Made by a program: the position numbers and the translations under genes. Source: an uncultured Flavobacteriales bacterium (GTDB taxonomy: Bacteria; Bacteroidota; Bacteroidia; Flavobacteriales; Flavobacteriaceae). From it: 64,000 nt of DNA. Numbering within the stretch: the stretch's first letter is position 1; every line of letters starts with the position of its first letter. The stretch covers positions 1 through 64,000 of the forward strand of contig CAJXYJ010000001.1 in NCBI GenBank assembly GCA_913063255.1, written 5' to 3'. This document shows, in pieces, positions 1-8,690 of this stretch. Under the pieces are notes generated by a model. The model made no database searches, had not been told where the DNA came from, and saw nothing but the letters and a program-made list of their open reading frames with translations.

Positions 1-9
1 AAAAAGATA

Positions 10-23
10 CCCACTTTCGTGGG
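10..23. repeat. Small hairpin before paaB
   Basis: Perfect 5-bp stem CCCAC/GTGGG around a TTTC loop, ending 7 bases before the paaB start codon. It resembles the small hairpins before paaG, the GIY-YIG gene and paaY, so it probably belongs to the palindromic repeat family scattered through this operon. It could also affect translation of paaB, but nothing here proves that. Confidence 0.6.
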
Positions 24-30
24 CAATATT

Positions 31-315
31 ATGAAAAAAAATTGGCCTCTTTGGGAAGTATTTGTTCGAAGTAAAAATGGATTAGAGCATCGTCATTTTG
101 GAAGTTTGCACGCTGCAGATGAAAAAATGGCTTTAGAAAATGCTAGAGATGTGTATACGCGTAGAAGTGAAGGAGTTAGTATATGGGTAGTAGAAAGCAA
201 ACATATTACTGCTTCAAATCCACAAGATAATGGAGAGTTGTTTGAACCTGCACAAGATAAGGTATATCGTCATCCTACTTTTTACAAATTGCCAGACGAA
301 CTAAAGCATATGTAA
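31..315 (+). CDS. paaB: Phenylacetyl-CoA epoxidase subunit PaaB
   Basis: Small subunit of the multicomponent phenylacetyl-CoA 1,2-epoxidase, which converts phenylacetyl-CoA to its ring-1,2-epoxide. The 94-residue protein has the PaaB opening (WPLWEVFVRSKNGLEHRHFGSLHA) and the central RDVYTRRSEGVSIWVV block. PaaB is thought to help the catalytic PaaA-PaaC pair assemble. I prefer the ATG at 31 over an in-frame GTG at 19, because the GTG lies in a hairpin and MKKNWPLWEVF is a normal PaaB start. paaC follows after 2 bases. paaA, normally just upstream, lies outside the window. Confidence 0.93.
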   Translation: MKKNWPLWEVFVRSKNGLEHRHFGSLHAADEKMALENARDVYTRRSEGVSIWVVESKHITASNPQDNGELFEPAQDKVYRHPTFYKLPDELKHM

Positions 316-317
316 TA

Positions 318-1070
318 ATGAAAGAGAATTTAATTAAATACATACTTGGGGTATCAGATAATTCATTGATTCTTGGGCAACGTCTTGGAGAATTATGTGG
401 GCACGGACCTAATCTTGAAACAGATATTGCTTTAACTAATATCTCCTTGGATTTATTAGGGCAAACCAGAAATTACTATCAATACATTGCCAGTCTACAA
501 GGGGAAGGTAAAACCGAAGACGATATTGCATTTATGCGTTCTGAAAGAGAATACTTAAATGTTTTATTGGTGGAGCAACCTAACAATCATTTTGGTTTTG
601 TGATGGCACGTCAGTTTTATTTTGATGTTTTTCATGTTTTATTAATGGAAAATTTACAGCATTCTAATGACGAAACCTTGATAGCAATTGCTAATAAAGG
701 AATAAAAGAAGTGAGTTATCACTTGCGATTTTCTTCAGATTGGGTAAAGCGTTTGGGAGATGGAACTTCAGAAAGCCACCAGAAAATGCAAGAAGCAATA
801 GATGGATTATGGGTTTTTACAGATGAATTATTTCATCTTACAGATGCGGATAAGCATATGATTGAAGAAGGAATTGGAGTTGATGTTTCTACACTTAAAG
901 AAGCCTATTATAAAAAAGTCTCTGAGGTATTAACAGAAGCAACTTTATCTGTTCCAGAAGAAAAATATTTTCAAAAAGGTGGGAAGCAAGGAATCCATAG
1001 CGAGCATATGGGATTTATTTTAGCTGAATTACAATATATGCAACGAACTTATCCAAATATGAAATGGTAA
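318..1070 (+). CDS. paaC: Phenylacetyl-CoA epoxidase subunit PaaC
   Basis: Structural ferritin-like partner of the di-iron oxygenase subunit PaaA in the phenylacetyl-CoA epoxidase. The 250 residues match the usual PaaC length and contain typical helices (LGQRLGELCGHGPNLETDIALTNISLDLLGQ near the N-terminus, then REYLNVLLVEQPNNHFGFVMARQ, and HSEHMGFILAELQYMQR at the end). The start follows the paaB stop with only 2 bases between, so the two genes are probably translationally coupled. Cytoplasmic; no signal peptide. Confidence 0.93.
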   Translation: MKENLIKYILGVSDNSLILGQRLGELCGHGPNLETDIALTNISLDLLGQTRNYYQYIASLQGEGKTEDDIAFMRSEREYLNVLLVEQPNNHFGFVMARQFYFDVFHVLLMENLQHSNDETLIAIANKGIKEVSYHLRFSSDWVKRLGDGTSESHQKMQEAIDGLWVFTDELFHLTDADKHMIEEGIGVDVSTLKEAYYKKVSEVLTEATLSVPEEKYFQKGGKQGIHSEHMGFILAELQYMQRTYPNMKW

Positions 1071-1074
1071 GTCA

Positions 1075-1093
1075 TTTCGCACTTGTTGCGGAA
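1075..1093. repeat. Hairpin of the GTCATT repeat family at paaC-paaD
   Basis: A GTCATTTCGCA...TGCGGAA imperfect hairpin directly after the paaC stop. It looks like a reduced member of the GTCATTC-type palindromes seen elsewhere in this block. Its loop contains the most upstream TTG start available for paaD. Confidence 0.45.
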
Positions 1094-1613
1094 TCGCATT
1101 AAATATATAGAATTCTTGGTCGAAGAAAAACAACATATCGAAGAAAGCTTAATTCCAATATTGGATACTGTTTCAGATCCTGAAATTCCGGTGTTAACTA
1201 TTTTAGATATGGGAGTAGTTAGAGAAGCTTCCGAAAATATGGGAGTAGTTACCATTAAGATTACACCAACCTATTCTGGTTGTCCAGCAATGGATGTTAT
1301 TGGTGATGATATTATTGCTGCATTTTCTTCAGTAGGAAAGGAAGCGAAAGTTGAATTAATCCTATCACCAGCTTGGACTACCGATTGGATTACCCCGAAA
1401 GGGAGAAAAGCACTTGAAGAATACGGTATAGCAGCTCCTTTAAATGCAATCGCTGATAAAGAAGCATTACTTGGAAATAAAAAATTAGTGAAATGCACTA
1501 ATTGTGGTTCAACAAATACAAAAGTGGTGAGTCAATTTGGATCTACAGCATGTAAAGCATTATTTAAATGTGAAGAATGCCAAGAACCTTTTGATTATTT
1601 TAAATGTCTATAA
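1083..1613 (+). CDS. paaD: PaaD, Fe-S/metal maturation protein (MIP18-like plus zinc ribbon)
   Basis: Needed for activity of the phenylacetyl-CoA epoxidase in known paa operons, probably by metal or Fe-S assembly. Residues about 20-110 form the DUF59/MIP18-type domain (DTVSDPEIPVLTILDMGVV, then YSGCPAMDVI with its conserved Cys). The C-terminus is a zinc ribbon with CTNCGS and CEECQEP pairs. The start is uncertain: there is no ATG, and the TTG at 1083 falls in a repeat hairpin. A second TTG at 1116 would give 165 residues, close to the usual PaaD length. Lies between paaC and paaG in the normal order. Confidence 0.88.
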   Translation: MLRNRIKYIEFLVEEKQHIEESLIPILDTVSDPEIPVLTILDMGVVREASENMGVVTIKITPTYSGCPAMDVIGDDIIAAFSSVGKEAKVELILSPAWTTDWITPKGRKALEEYGIAAPLNAIADKEALLGNKKLVKCTNCGSTNTKVVSQFGSTACKALFKCEECQEPFDYFKCL

Positions 1614-1628
1614 TTCCTGTGAAGGAAT
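1613..1628. repeat. Small hairpin before paaG
   Basis: ATTCCT / AGGAAT stem of 6 bp with a GTGA loop, starting on the last base of the paaD stop and ending 20 bases before the preferred paaG start. Same style as the hairpins before paaB, the GIY-YIG gene and paaY. Confidence 0.55.
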
Positions 1629-1648
1629 CTTTACGAGAAAATCAAAAC

Positions 1649-2431
1649 ATGAATAAAAGTATATTGGTAAAAATTGAAAATAGTGTTGCTTTTATAACAC
1701 TTAATAGGTCAGAAGTTTTCAATAGTTTTAATCGAGAAATGGCTTTGTTGCTTCAAAGTATTTTGGACGATTGTGAAACTAATACAGAAGTGCGAGCTAT
1801 TGTCTTAACTGGAAACGGAAAAGCATTTTGTGCTGGTCAAGATTTAAAAGAAGTGACTACTCCGGAATTAAACCCTGGGTTTAAGAAAATATTAGAAGAA
1901 CATTACAATCCAATAATTACAAGAATAAGAAACACAAATAAGCCAATAATTGCTGCAGTAAATGGTGTGGCAGCTGGAGCAGGAGCTAATATTGCATTGG
2001 CTTGCGACATAGTAGTTGCTTCAGAAAATGCTAGTTTCATTCAAGCTTTTAGTAAAATTGGTTTGGTTCCCGATAGTGGTGGAACTTTCTTTTTACCTCG
2101 CTTGATCGGTTTTCAAAAAGCATCCGCATTAATGATGTTGGGAGATAAAGTTACTGCCGAAGAAGCAGAACACTTAGGAATGATTTTTAAAGTAATTCCT
2201 TTTGAAGGATTTGATGCAGAAGTTGAAAAACTAGCTCTTAAATTAGCAAATATGCCTACGAAGGCACTTGGTTATATTAAAGAATTATTAAATAAATCGA
2301 TGAATAACACTTTGGAAGAGCAATTGGATTTAGAAGGAAAACTGCAAATTGAATCTGCCCAATCTGAAGATTATTCTGAAGGAGTAAATGCTTTTATGGA
2401 AAAAAGAAAGCCAGTTTTCAAAGGGAAATAA
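1649..2431 (+). CDS. paaG: 1,2-epoxyphenylacetyl-CoA isomerase PaaG
   Basis: Crotonase-fold enzyme that isomerises ring-1,2-epoxyphenylacetyl-CoA to the seven-membered oxepin-CoA. Seen in the sequence: the oxyanion-hole region GNGKAFCAGQDLKE, the second crotonase motif AGAGANIALACDIVVA, and LVPDSGGTFFLPRLIG, whose Asp matches the catalytic acid of the PaaG/ECI-type isomerases. The ATG at 1649 gives 260 residues, a normal crotonase length. The ATG at 1604 overlaps paaD and runs through a repeat hairpin, so it is less likely. The stop overlaps the next start (TAATG). Confidence 0.9.
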   Translation: MNKSILVKIENSVAFITLNRSEVFNSFNREMALLLQSILDDCETNTEVRAIVLTGNGKAFCAGQDLKEVTTPELNPGFKKILEEHYNPIITRIRNTNKPIIAAVNGVAAGAGANIALACDIVVASENASFIQAFSKIGLVPDSGGTFFLPRLIGFQKASALMMLGDKVTAEEAEHLGMIFKVIPFEGFDAEVEKLALKLANMPTKALGYIKELLNKSMNNTLEEQLDLEGKLQIESAQSEDYSEGVNAFMEKRKPVFKGK

Positions 2432-3366
2432 TGAATAAAGAAACTTTGATACAAGTACATGAAAAAGTGAAACCTTATGTTCACCGGACACCTGTACTTA
2501 CATCTGAGTTATTAAATGATATGTGTGGAAGCAAAGTCTATTTTAAATGTGAAAATTTCCAAAAAATGGGAGCATTTAAAATGCGAGGAGCTATAAACAC
2601 AATTTTAAGTTTATCTGACGAGCAACGTAAATGTGGAGTGGTAACCCATTCTTCAGGAAATTTTGCTCAGGCTTTATCTTTAGCTGCTAAAAAAACAGGA
2701 GTTAAGGCTTATATTGTAATGCCTAAAAACGCACCTCAAGTAAAGAAAAACGCGGTTATTGACTATGATGGTGATATTATAGAATGTGATTCTAATCCAA
2801 TAGCTCGTGAGGAGACTGCAGAAAAAGTAAGAAGAGAAAAACAAGCTACATTTATCCATCCCTCAAATGACGATCAAGTTATTTATGGGCAAGGAACCGC
2901 AGCAAAAGAATTGTTAGAAGATCAACCAGAATTAGATTTTATCCTTACACCAGTAGGTGGAGGAGGCTTAATTGCAGGAACTGCTTTAGCAGCTAAATAT
3001 TTTTCAGAAAAATGTGAAGTTATTGGTGCAGAACCTAAAAATGTGGATGATGCTTATCGATCCTTGCAAAGTGGAAAAATAGAGTTTAATGATAATACAA
3101 ATACGATCGCAGATGGATTAAGAACCCACCTAGGGGACCGCAACTTTCCAATAATAAAAGAGAATATTAAAAAAATTATTCGGGTTGAAGAAGAGGAAAT
3201 AATTCAAGCGATGAAATTAATATGGGAGCGTTTAAAAATTGTTGTAGAACCTTCCAGTGCGGTTCCTTTTGCAGCTTTATTGAAAGAAAAAAATGAATTT
3301 AAAAACAAAAACATCGGAATCATAATCTCTGGTGGAAATGTAGATTTAAAAAATTTACCTTTTTAA
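2431..3366 (+). CDS. PLP-dependent threonine/serine dehydratase or racemase family
   Basis: Fold-type II PLP enzyme of the threonine ammonia-lyase / serine racemase / hydroxyaspartate dehydratase group. Residues: PLP lysine in KMGAFKMRGA (about Lys50), SSGNFAQAL for the phosphate/substrate loop, and the glycine-rich cofactor loop TPVGGGGLIAG near residue 175. At 311 residues it has only the catalytic domain, without the ACT-like regulatory domain of biosynthetic IlvA. It overlaps paaG by one base (TAATG) and sits 9 bases before paaH, so it is co-transcribed with the phenylacetate genes although it has no known step there. The substrate cannot be decided from sequence. Confidence 0.85.
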   Translation: MNKETLIQVHEKVKPYVHRTPVLTSELLNDMCGSKVYFKCENFQKMGAFKMRGAINTILSLSDEQRKCGVVTHSSGNFAQALSLAAKKTGVKAYIVMPKNAPQVKKNAVIDYDGDIIECDSNPIAREETAEKVRREKQATFIHPSNDDQVIYGQGTAAKELLEDQPELDFILTPVGGGGLIAGTALAAKYFSEKCEVIGAEPKNVDDAYRSLQSGKIEFNDNTNTIADGLRTHLGDRNFPIIKENIKKIIRVEEEEIIQAMKLIWERLKIVVEPSSAVPFAALLKEKNEFKNKNIGIIISGGNVDLKNLPF

Positions 3367-3375
3367 ATATAATAT

Positions 3376-4548
3376 ATGAACGTAGGAATAATAGGAAGTG
3401 GAACCATGGGAAGCGGTATAGCGCAAGTTGCTGCTACTGCTGGTTGTATGGTAAATTTATACGATACCAATCAAATCGCATTGGATAAAGCCAAAGCATC
3501 TCTTGAAAAAATATTAAATCGATTGATTGAAAAGGGTCGAATCGATACAGATGAAAAAAACCGAATTCAAAATAACATCAACTATGTTAGTTCTTTAAAA
3601 GAATTAAGGGATTCTAATTTGACTATAGAAGCGATTATTGAAAATCTGGATATTAAACAAAAAGTGTTTTCAGAATTAGAAACTTATGTTTCTAAAGAAT
3701 GTATCATAGCATCTAATACTTCAAGTTTATCAATAGCTTCGATAGCTTCCTCTTTAGAAAATCCTGAACGTTGTATAGGAATTCATTTTTTTAACCCTGC
3801 GCCTTTAATGAGATTGATTGAGGTTATACCTGCAATTCAAACATCTGAAGAGGTAACTCAAAAGACAATTGAAATAATAAAGGATTGGAAAAAAACAGTG
3901 GCTGTTGCTAAAGATACTCCTGGATTTATTGTTAACCGTGTAGCAAGACCTTTTTATGGAGAAGCGCTACGAATTTATGAAGAAGGAATTGCTGATTTCA
4001 AAACCATTGATACAGCAATGAAAACAATTGGAGGCTTTAGAATGGGACCATTTGAATTGATGGACTTTATTGGGAATGATGTTAATTATACAGTAACTGA
4101 AACGGTGTTTAATGCATTTTACCAAGATCCACGTTACAAACCTTCATTTACCCAAAAACGACTTTCAGAAGCTGGTTATTTAGGGAGAAAAACTGGAAAA
4201 GGGTATTACGATTATTCTGTCATTCAGAGTGAAAGCGAAGAATCTCTTAATGTCATTCAAAAAGTAAACGAAGCATCACAAAAAGAAATTTTTGAAAGAG
4301 TTTTAGTAATGCTAATCAATGAAGCTGCAGATGCTTTATTTTGGAAAATTGCTTCCGCAGAAGACATAGATAATGCCATGACCAAAGGGGTTAATTATCC
4401 AAAAGGTTTATTGGCTTGGGCAGATGAAAAGGGAATTGATTGGTGTGTGGATAAAATGGATAGTTTATATAACGAATATCATGAGGATAGATACCGTTGC
4501 TCACCATTATTACGTAAAATGAACCGAGAAAATAAGAATTTCTATTAA
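3376..4548 (+). CDS. paaH: 3-hydroxyacyl-CoA dehydrogenase PaaH
   Basis: NAD-dependent 3-hydroxyadipyl-CoA dehydrogenase of the lower, beta-oxidation-like phenylacetate pathway. N-terminal Rossmann motif GIIGSGTMGSGIAQ (residues about 4-17), the catalytic-region block GIHFFNPAPLMRLIEVI with conserved His, then the 3HCDH C-terminal domain (DTPGFIVNRVARPFYGEA) and a second, shorter C-terminal repeat ending the 390-residue protein. Oddity: positions 4218-4248 are a copy of a chromosomal palindromic repeat, read in frame as VIQSESEESL just after GKGYYDYS, at the linker between the two C-terminal domains. The stop overlaps the paaI start by one base. Confidence 0.9.
   Translation: MNVGIIGSGTMGSGIAQVAATAGCMVNLYDTNQIALDKAKASLEKILNRLIEKGRIDTDEKNRIQNNINYVSSLKELRDSNLTIEAIIENLDIKQKVFSELETYVSKECIIASNTSSLSIASIASSLENPERCIGIHFFNPAPLMRLIEVIPAIQTSEEVTQKTIEIIKDWKKTVAVAKDTPGFIVNRVARPFYGEALRIYEEGIADFKTIDTAMKTIGGFRMGPFELMDFIGNDVNYTVTETVFNAFYQDPRYKPSFTQKRLSEAGYLGRKTGKGYYDYSVIQSESEESLNVIQKVNEASQKEIFERVLVMLINEAADALFWKIASAEDIDNAMTKGVNYPKGLLAWADEKGIDWCVDKMDSLYNEYHEDRYRCSPLLRKMNRENKNFY
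4218..4248. repeat. GTCATTCAGAG palindromic half-element inside paaH
   Basis: 31-base copy beginning TGTCATTCAGAGTGAAAGCG and ending GAAGAATCTCTT. It differs by one base from the copy inside the E1 gene (13563-13593) and closely matches intergenic copies at 10575-10641 and 44620-44647. It is read in frame as VIQSESEESL and followed by a second TGTCATTCA at 4250. Confidence 0.85.
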
Positions 4549-4955
4549 TGAAAGGAGAATTAATACCTTATAAAATGTTAAGTCAAGATGCTTATAGCCA
4601 AGGGTTAGGTATCGAAATATTAGAATGTGAAATTGGAAGGTGTAAATTAGGGATGAAAGTTCGAAAAGAAATGTTGAATAGTATGAATAAAGCCCACGGA
4701 GCTATTACTTATGGTTTAGCGGATACTGCATTTGGATTTACAGCAAATACTCATGGTAAGTATGCAGTTTCAATCGAAACCTCCATAAATCATATTGAGG
4801 CTCTTGAACTTGGAGATTATATTACAGCTGAAGCCACGTTGGATCTTCAGAAAACTAAAGTTGGATTTAATATAGTTGAAGTAAAACGAGGAAACGAATT
4901 AGTAGCTCTTTTTAAAGGAGTGGTTTATAGAACTAGTAAAGATTGGGAAGAATAA
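4548..4955 (+). CDS. paaI: Hotdog thioesterase PaaI
   Basis: Acyl-CoA thioesterase thought to rescue CoA from dead-end hydroxylated phenylacetyl-CoA products. The 135 residues form a single hotdog domain. MNKAHGAITYGLADTAFGFTANTHG contains the conserved HGG-like turn and the acidic residue of the PaaI family; it is followed by VSIETSINHIEALELGD. One-base overlaps at both ends (with paaH and paaJ) indicate translational coupling. Confidence 0.9.
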   Translation: MKGELIPYKMLSQDAYSQGLGIEILECEIGRCKLGMKVRKEMLNSMNKAHGAITYGLADTAFGFTANTHGKYAVSIETSINHIEALELGDYITAEATLDLQKTKVGFNIVEVKRGNELVALFKGVVYRTSKDWEE

Positions 4956-6163
4956 TGAAAGAAGCTTATATTATTGATGGTGTTCGTACACCAATAGGAA
5001 ATTATAAAGGAACCTTGTCAGCTGTTCGTACAGACGATTTAGGAGCATTGGTGATTTCAGAAATTGTAAAAAGAAATCCAAGTATTCCAAAGGAAGCTTA
5101 TGACGATGTAATCATGGGTTGTGCAAATCAGGCAGGAGAAGACAATCGAAATGTTGCTCGTATGTCCTCTTTATTAGCTGGCTTGCCTTTTACTGTTCCT
5201 GGTGAAACAGTAAATAGACTTTGTAGCAGTGGGCTTTCAGCAATTATTCATGCCAATAGAGCGATAAAAGCCGGAGATGGTGATTTGTTTATTTCTGGAG
5301 GTGTTGAAAATATGACTCGGGCACCCTATGTTATAGCAAAACCTTCTACAGGTTTTGGTGGAGATTCAAAAATGTATGACTCAACTTTTGGCTGGCGTTT
5401 TATCAACCCAAGAATGAAGGAATTGTATGGAGTTGATGGAATGGGGAATACTGCTGAAAACTTAGTGGAAAAATTTAATATTTCTAGGGAAGATCAAGAT
5501 AAGTTCGCTTATTGGAGTCAAATGAAAGCTACAAAAGCTCAAGAGAATGGACGCCTTGCAAAAGAAATTATAACGGTAGAAATTCCTCAAAGAAAAAAAG
5601 ATCCTATTCAATTTTCAAAAGATGAATTTGTGAAGCCTTCCTCATCATTAGAAGTGTTAGGGAAATTAAGAGCTGCATTTAAAAAGGAAGGTGGAAGTGT
5701 AACTGCTGGAAATTCTTCAGGATTAAACGATGGAGCAGCTGCTACTATTATTGCTTCAGAGGATGCAGTAAAAAAATACAATTTAAAACCTATAGCACGA
5801 ATAGTAAGTTCTGCTGTAGTAGGTGTAGAGCCAAGAATTATGGGAATTGGGCCTGTTGAAGCATCAAATAAAGCATTAGCAAAAGCAGGATTGACCATGG
5901 AAGATATGGATGTAATAGAGCTTAATGAAGCATTTGCAGCACAAGCATTAGCTTGTACTAGGGCTTGGGGTTTAGCAGATGATGATTCTCGAATTAATCC
6001 AAATGGAGGTTCTATAGCAATTGGACATCCCTTAGGAGTTACGGGAGCTAGAATAGCTTTTTCTGCAGCATTGGAGTTACAAGAAACAGAGAAAAAATAT
6101 GCATTAGTAACGATGTGTATTGGTGTAGGACAAGGATATGCAGCAATTATTGAACGAGTGTAA
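4955..6163 (+). CDS. paaJ: 3-oxoadipyl-CoA / 3-oxo-5,6-didehydrosuberyl-CoA thiolase PaaJ
   Basis: Thiolase that cleaves the two 3-oxoacyl-CoA intermediates of the pathway, releasing acetyl-CoA and finally succinyl-CoA. All catalytic motifs are visible: Cys90 in VNRLCSSGLSAI, IELNEAFAAQAL, the GGSIAIGHPLGVTG histidine, and CIGVGQG with the second cysteine near the C-terminus. The ATG at 4955 overlaps the paaI stop and starts the normal MKEAYIIDGVRTPIG; an in-frame start 12 bases upstream is less likely. 402 residues, typical length. Confidence 0.92.
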   Translation: MKEAYIIDGVRTPIGNYKGTLSAVRTDDLGALVISEIVKRNPSIPKEAYDDVIMGCANQAGEDNRNVARMSSLLAGLPFTVPGETVNRLCSSGLSAIIHANRAIKAGDGDLFISGGVENMTRAPYVIAKPSTGFGGDSKMYDSTFGWRFINPRMKELYGVDGMGNTAENLVEKFNISREDQDKFAYWSQMKATKAQENGRLAKEIITVEIPQRKKDPIQFSKDEFVKPSSSLEVLGKLRAAFKKEGGSVTAGNSSGLNDGAAATIIASEDAVKKYNLKPIARIVSSAVVGVEPRIMGIGPVEASNKALAKAGLTMEDMDVIELNEAFAAQALACTRAWGLADDDSRINPNGGSIAIGHPLGVTGARIAFSAALELQETEKKYALVTMCIGVGQGYAAIIERV

Positions 6164-6197
6164 AAAAAAAGAATAACGAATTTTAAAAGATATTCAA

Positions 6198-8690
6198 TTG
6201 AAAACACAACATTATACAAAAGGCCAGTGGCTAGAAGGTAAGGGAGTTGGAGTTCCAGTTTACGATTCCATTACTGGAGATCAATTTACTAGTACAACGG
6301 TAGAAGGATTAGATGTAGCATCTATTCTTCAATATGGAAGAGAAAAAGGAAGTGTACTTCGTAAAATGACTTTTCAAGAACGAGGGAACATGCTTAAAAA
6401 ACTAGCCTTTTATCTCGTTAAAAAGAAACAGGCATTTTATGAGCTTAGTTATCGTACTGGAGCAACAAAAATTGATAGTTGGATTGATATTGAAGGAGGC
6501 TTTGGAAACCTTTTTGCCAATGCATCTCTTCGGAAATTATTTCCAAATCAATCTTTTCATGTAGAAGGCGACCCAATCGATTTGTCACATGGAGGTAGAT
6601 TTATGGCGCACCATATTATGGTACCTAAAGAAGGAGTTGCAGTTCATATCAATGCTTTTAATTTTCCGATTTGGGGAATGCTAGAAAAATGTGCGGTCAA
6701 TTGGATGGCAGGTATGCCGGCTGTGGTTTTACCAGCACCTCAAACAGCCTATTTAACAGAGGCGGTTGTAAGAGAAATTATAGCTTCAGGTATTTTACCT
6801 GAAGGAGCACTTCAATTAATTAGCGGTACCGCCAAAAACATATTAGATACCGTTGGATCTCAAGATGTAATCACTTTTACAGGATCTGCTGCTATTGGTA
6901 GAAAATTAAAAAACCACGCACAATTAATAGAAGAATCCGTTCCGTTTACGATGGAGGCGGATTCTTTAAATGCATCCATATTAGGAGAAGATGCGGTTCC
7001 GGGAACTCCAGAATTCGATATTTTTATTAAAGAAGTGCGAAAGGAAATGACCGTTAAATGTGGGCAGAAATGTACAGCCATTCGACGAATTATTGTTCCT
7101 GAAAAACTTATAGAAGATGTTCAAATAGCGCTAGGAAAGGCTTTGGATAAAGTAACCATTGGTGACCCTCGATTAAAGGAAGTGCGAATGGGTTCATTAG
7201 TAAGTGAACAACAACGTAATTCAGTAAGAGAACAAGTAAGTAAGATTGCAGAAACTGCAGAAATTGTATATGGAAGTTTAGATGAGGTGACTACTATTGG
7301 TGCAGATTCTAAAAAGGGAGCTTTTATGAGTCCGATCTTACTTCGGGAGGATCAGCCTTTTAAAAATGAAGCAGCACATGTTAATGAAGCTTTTGGTCCA
7401 GTAAGTACTATAATGCCTTATAAAAATTTAGATGAAGCAGTTACCTTAGCTAAAATGGGTAAAGGATCTTTAGTGAGTTCTATTATTACTAATGACAATG
7501 CAATTGCTCGAGATTATACCGTTAATGCAGCATCACATCATGGTAGAATATTAATTCTTAATAGAGAAAGCGTTAAGGAAAGTACAGGACATGGTTCTCC
7601 ACTTCCTAGTTTAGTTCATGGAGGTCCAGGACGTGCAGGTGGAGGTGAAGAAATGGGAGGTATGCGTGGTGTAAAACATTATCTACAACGTTGTGCCATT
7701 CAAGGTTCTCCTACCAGTCTTACGGAAGTAACAGGCATCTACCAGCCCAAAGCTGCATATAAAGAAACAGATAAACATCCATTTGCATATCATTGGGAAG
7801 ATATTCAAGCTGGAATGTCATTAAAAACACATAAACGTACCATTACGGATAGTGATATCATAAATTTCGCAAATCTTACATGGGATCATTTTTATGCACA
7901 TACCGATATCACCTCTTTGGAAGGTAGTATTTTCGAAAAAAGAACCGCACATGGTTATTTTATAATAGCAGCAGCAGCTGGTTTATTTGTATATCCAAAT
8001 AAGGGTCCAGTGGCTGCTAATTATGGATTAGAAGAATGTAGATTCCTTCGCCCTCTTTATCATAATGATACTGTTTATGTTCGATTAACTTGTAAAGAAA
8101 AAGTAGATAGAGATTCTCCTGGAAAAGAGCATCCATGTGGGATTGTAAAATGGTATGTGGAAGTTTTTGATGCGGAAGATGAATTGGTTGCTATAGCAAC
8201 TATTTTGACTATGGTTCAGAAAAAGCAAACCATTTTTGTTGAAATGACTTCTGAAAAAATAAACTTTTGTTTAAATAAATTAACTGAAAATTCGAAAGCT
8301 AAATGGGGAACTTTAACTCCTCAACATATGATAGAACATTTGGAGTTTACTTATAGAATTGCATCGGGAGAACTACAAGATTTTGAAATAGCAACGCCAG
8401 AAAAGATATTAGAGAAAGTTCAAGCGACTCTTTATAATTATGAACCTTTTCCTAAGAAAGTCGATTTTCCTTTACATAGAAAGGGAGCATTAGAAGACTT
8501 AAATCATTCAGATCTAACAATGTCAAAAGTTAAATTGTTAGAAGCAAGAGCCGAGTATTTATCTCACTTTAAAGAAAACCCTGAGAGTATTACAAAAAAT
8601 GTTGTTTTTGGAGAGTTAAATAAATTTGAATGGTATTTATTAGAAAGAAAACATTTAAACTATCATTTTGAACAATTCAATCTTTTATAA
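6198..8690 (+). CDS. paaZ: PaaZ ring-opening enzyme with extra C-terminal DUF1569/DinB-like domain
   Basis: Bifunctional oxepin-CoA hydrolase and semialdehyde dehydrogenase. Residues about 1-520 are the aldehyde dehydrogenase, with the catalytic Cys in GQKCTAIRRI (about 292) and EADSLNASILG. Residues about 530-676 are the MaoC-type hydratase (ITDSDIINFANLTWDHFYAHTD). The usual PaaZ length is about 680 residues, but this protein has 830. The last ~155 residues (TPQHMIEHLEFTYRIASGE..., ELNKFEWYLLERKHLNYHFEQF) look like a DUF1569/DinB-type four-helix domain fused in frame. Start codon is TTG at 6198, 34 bases after paaJ. The stop lies inside a 42-bp palindrome. Confidence 0.9.
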   Translation: MKTQHYTKGQWLEGKGVGVPVYDSITGDQFTSTTVEGLDVASILQYGREKGSVLRKMTFQERGNMLKKLAFYLVKKKQAFYELSYRTGATKIDSWIDIEGGFGNLFANASLRKLFPNQSFHVEGDPIDLSHGGRFMAHHIMVPKEGVAVHINAFNFPIWGMLEKCAVNWMAGMPAVVLPAPQTAYLTEAVVREIIASGILPEGALQLISGTAKNILDTVGSQDVITFTGSAAIGRKLKNHAQLIEESVPFTMEADSLNASILGEDAVPGTPEFDIFIKEVRKEMTVKCGQKCTAIRRIIVPEKLIEDVQIALGKALDKVTIGDPRLKEVRMGSLVSEQQRNSVREQVSKIAETAEIVYGSLDEVTTIGADSKKGAFMSPILLREDQPFKNEAAHVNEAFGPVSTIMPYKNLDEAVTLAKMGKGSLVSSIITNDNAIARDYTVNAASHHGRILILNRESVKESTGHGSPLPSLVHGGPGRAGGGEEMGGMRGVKHYLQRCAIQGSPTSLTEVTGIYQPKAAYKETDKHPFAYHWEDIQAGMSLKTHKRTITDSDIINFANLTWDHFYAHTDITSLEGSIFEKRTAHGYFIIAAAAGLFVYPNKGPVAANYGLEECRFLRPLYHNDTVYVRLTCKEKVDRDSPGKEHPCGIVKWYVEVFDAEDELVAIATILTMVQKKQTIFVEMTSEKINFCLNKLTENSKAKWGTLTPQHMIEHLEFTYRIASGELQDFEIATPEKILEKVQATLYNYEPFPKKVDFPLHRKGALEDLNHSDLTMSKVKLLEARAEYLSHFKENPESITKNVVFGELNKFEWYLLERKHLNYHFEQFNLL

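Noticed and set aside
5608-6219. Long minus-strand frame opposite paaJ
   Set aside because: Shadow of the well-supported thiolase gene; its translation is low in charged residues and matches no family.
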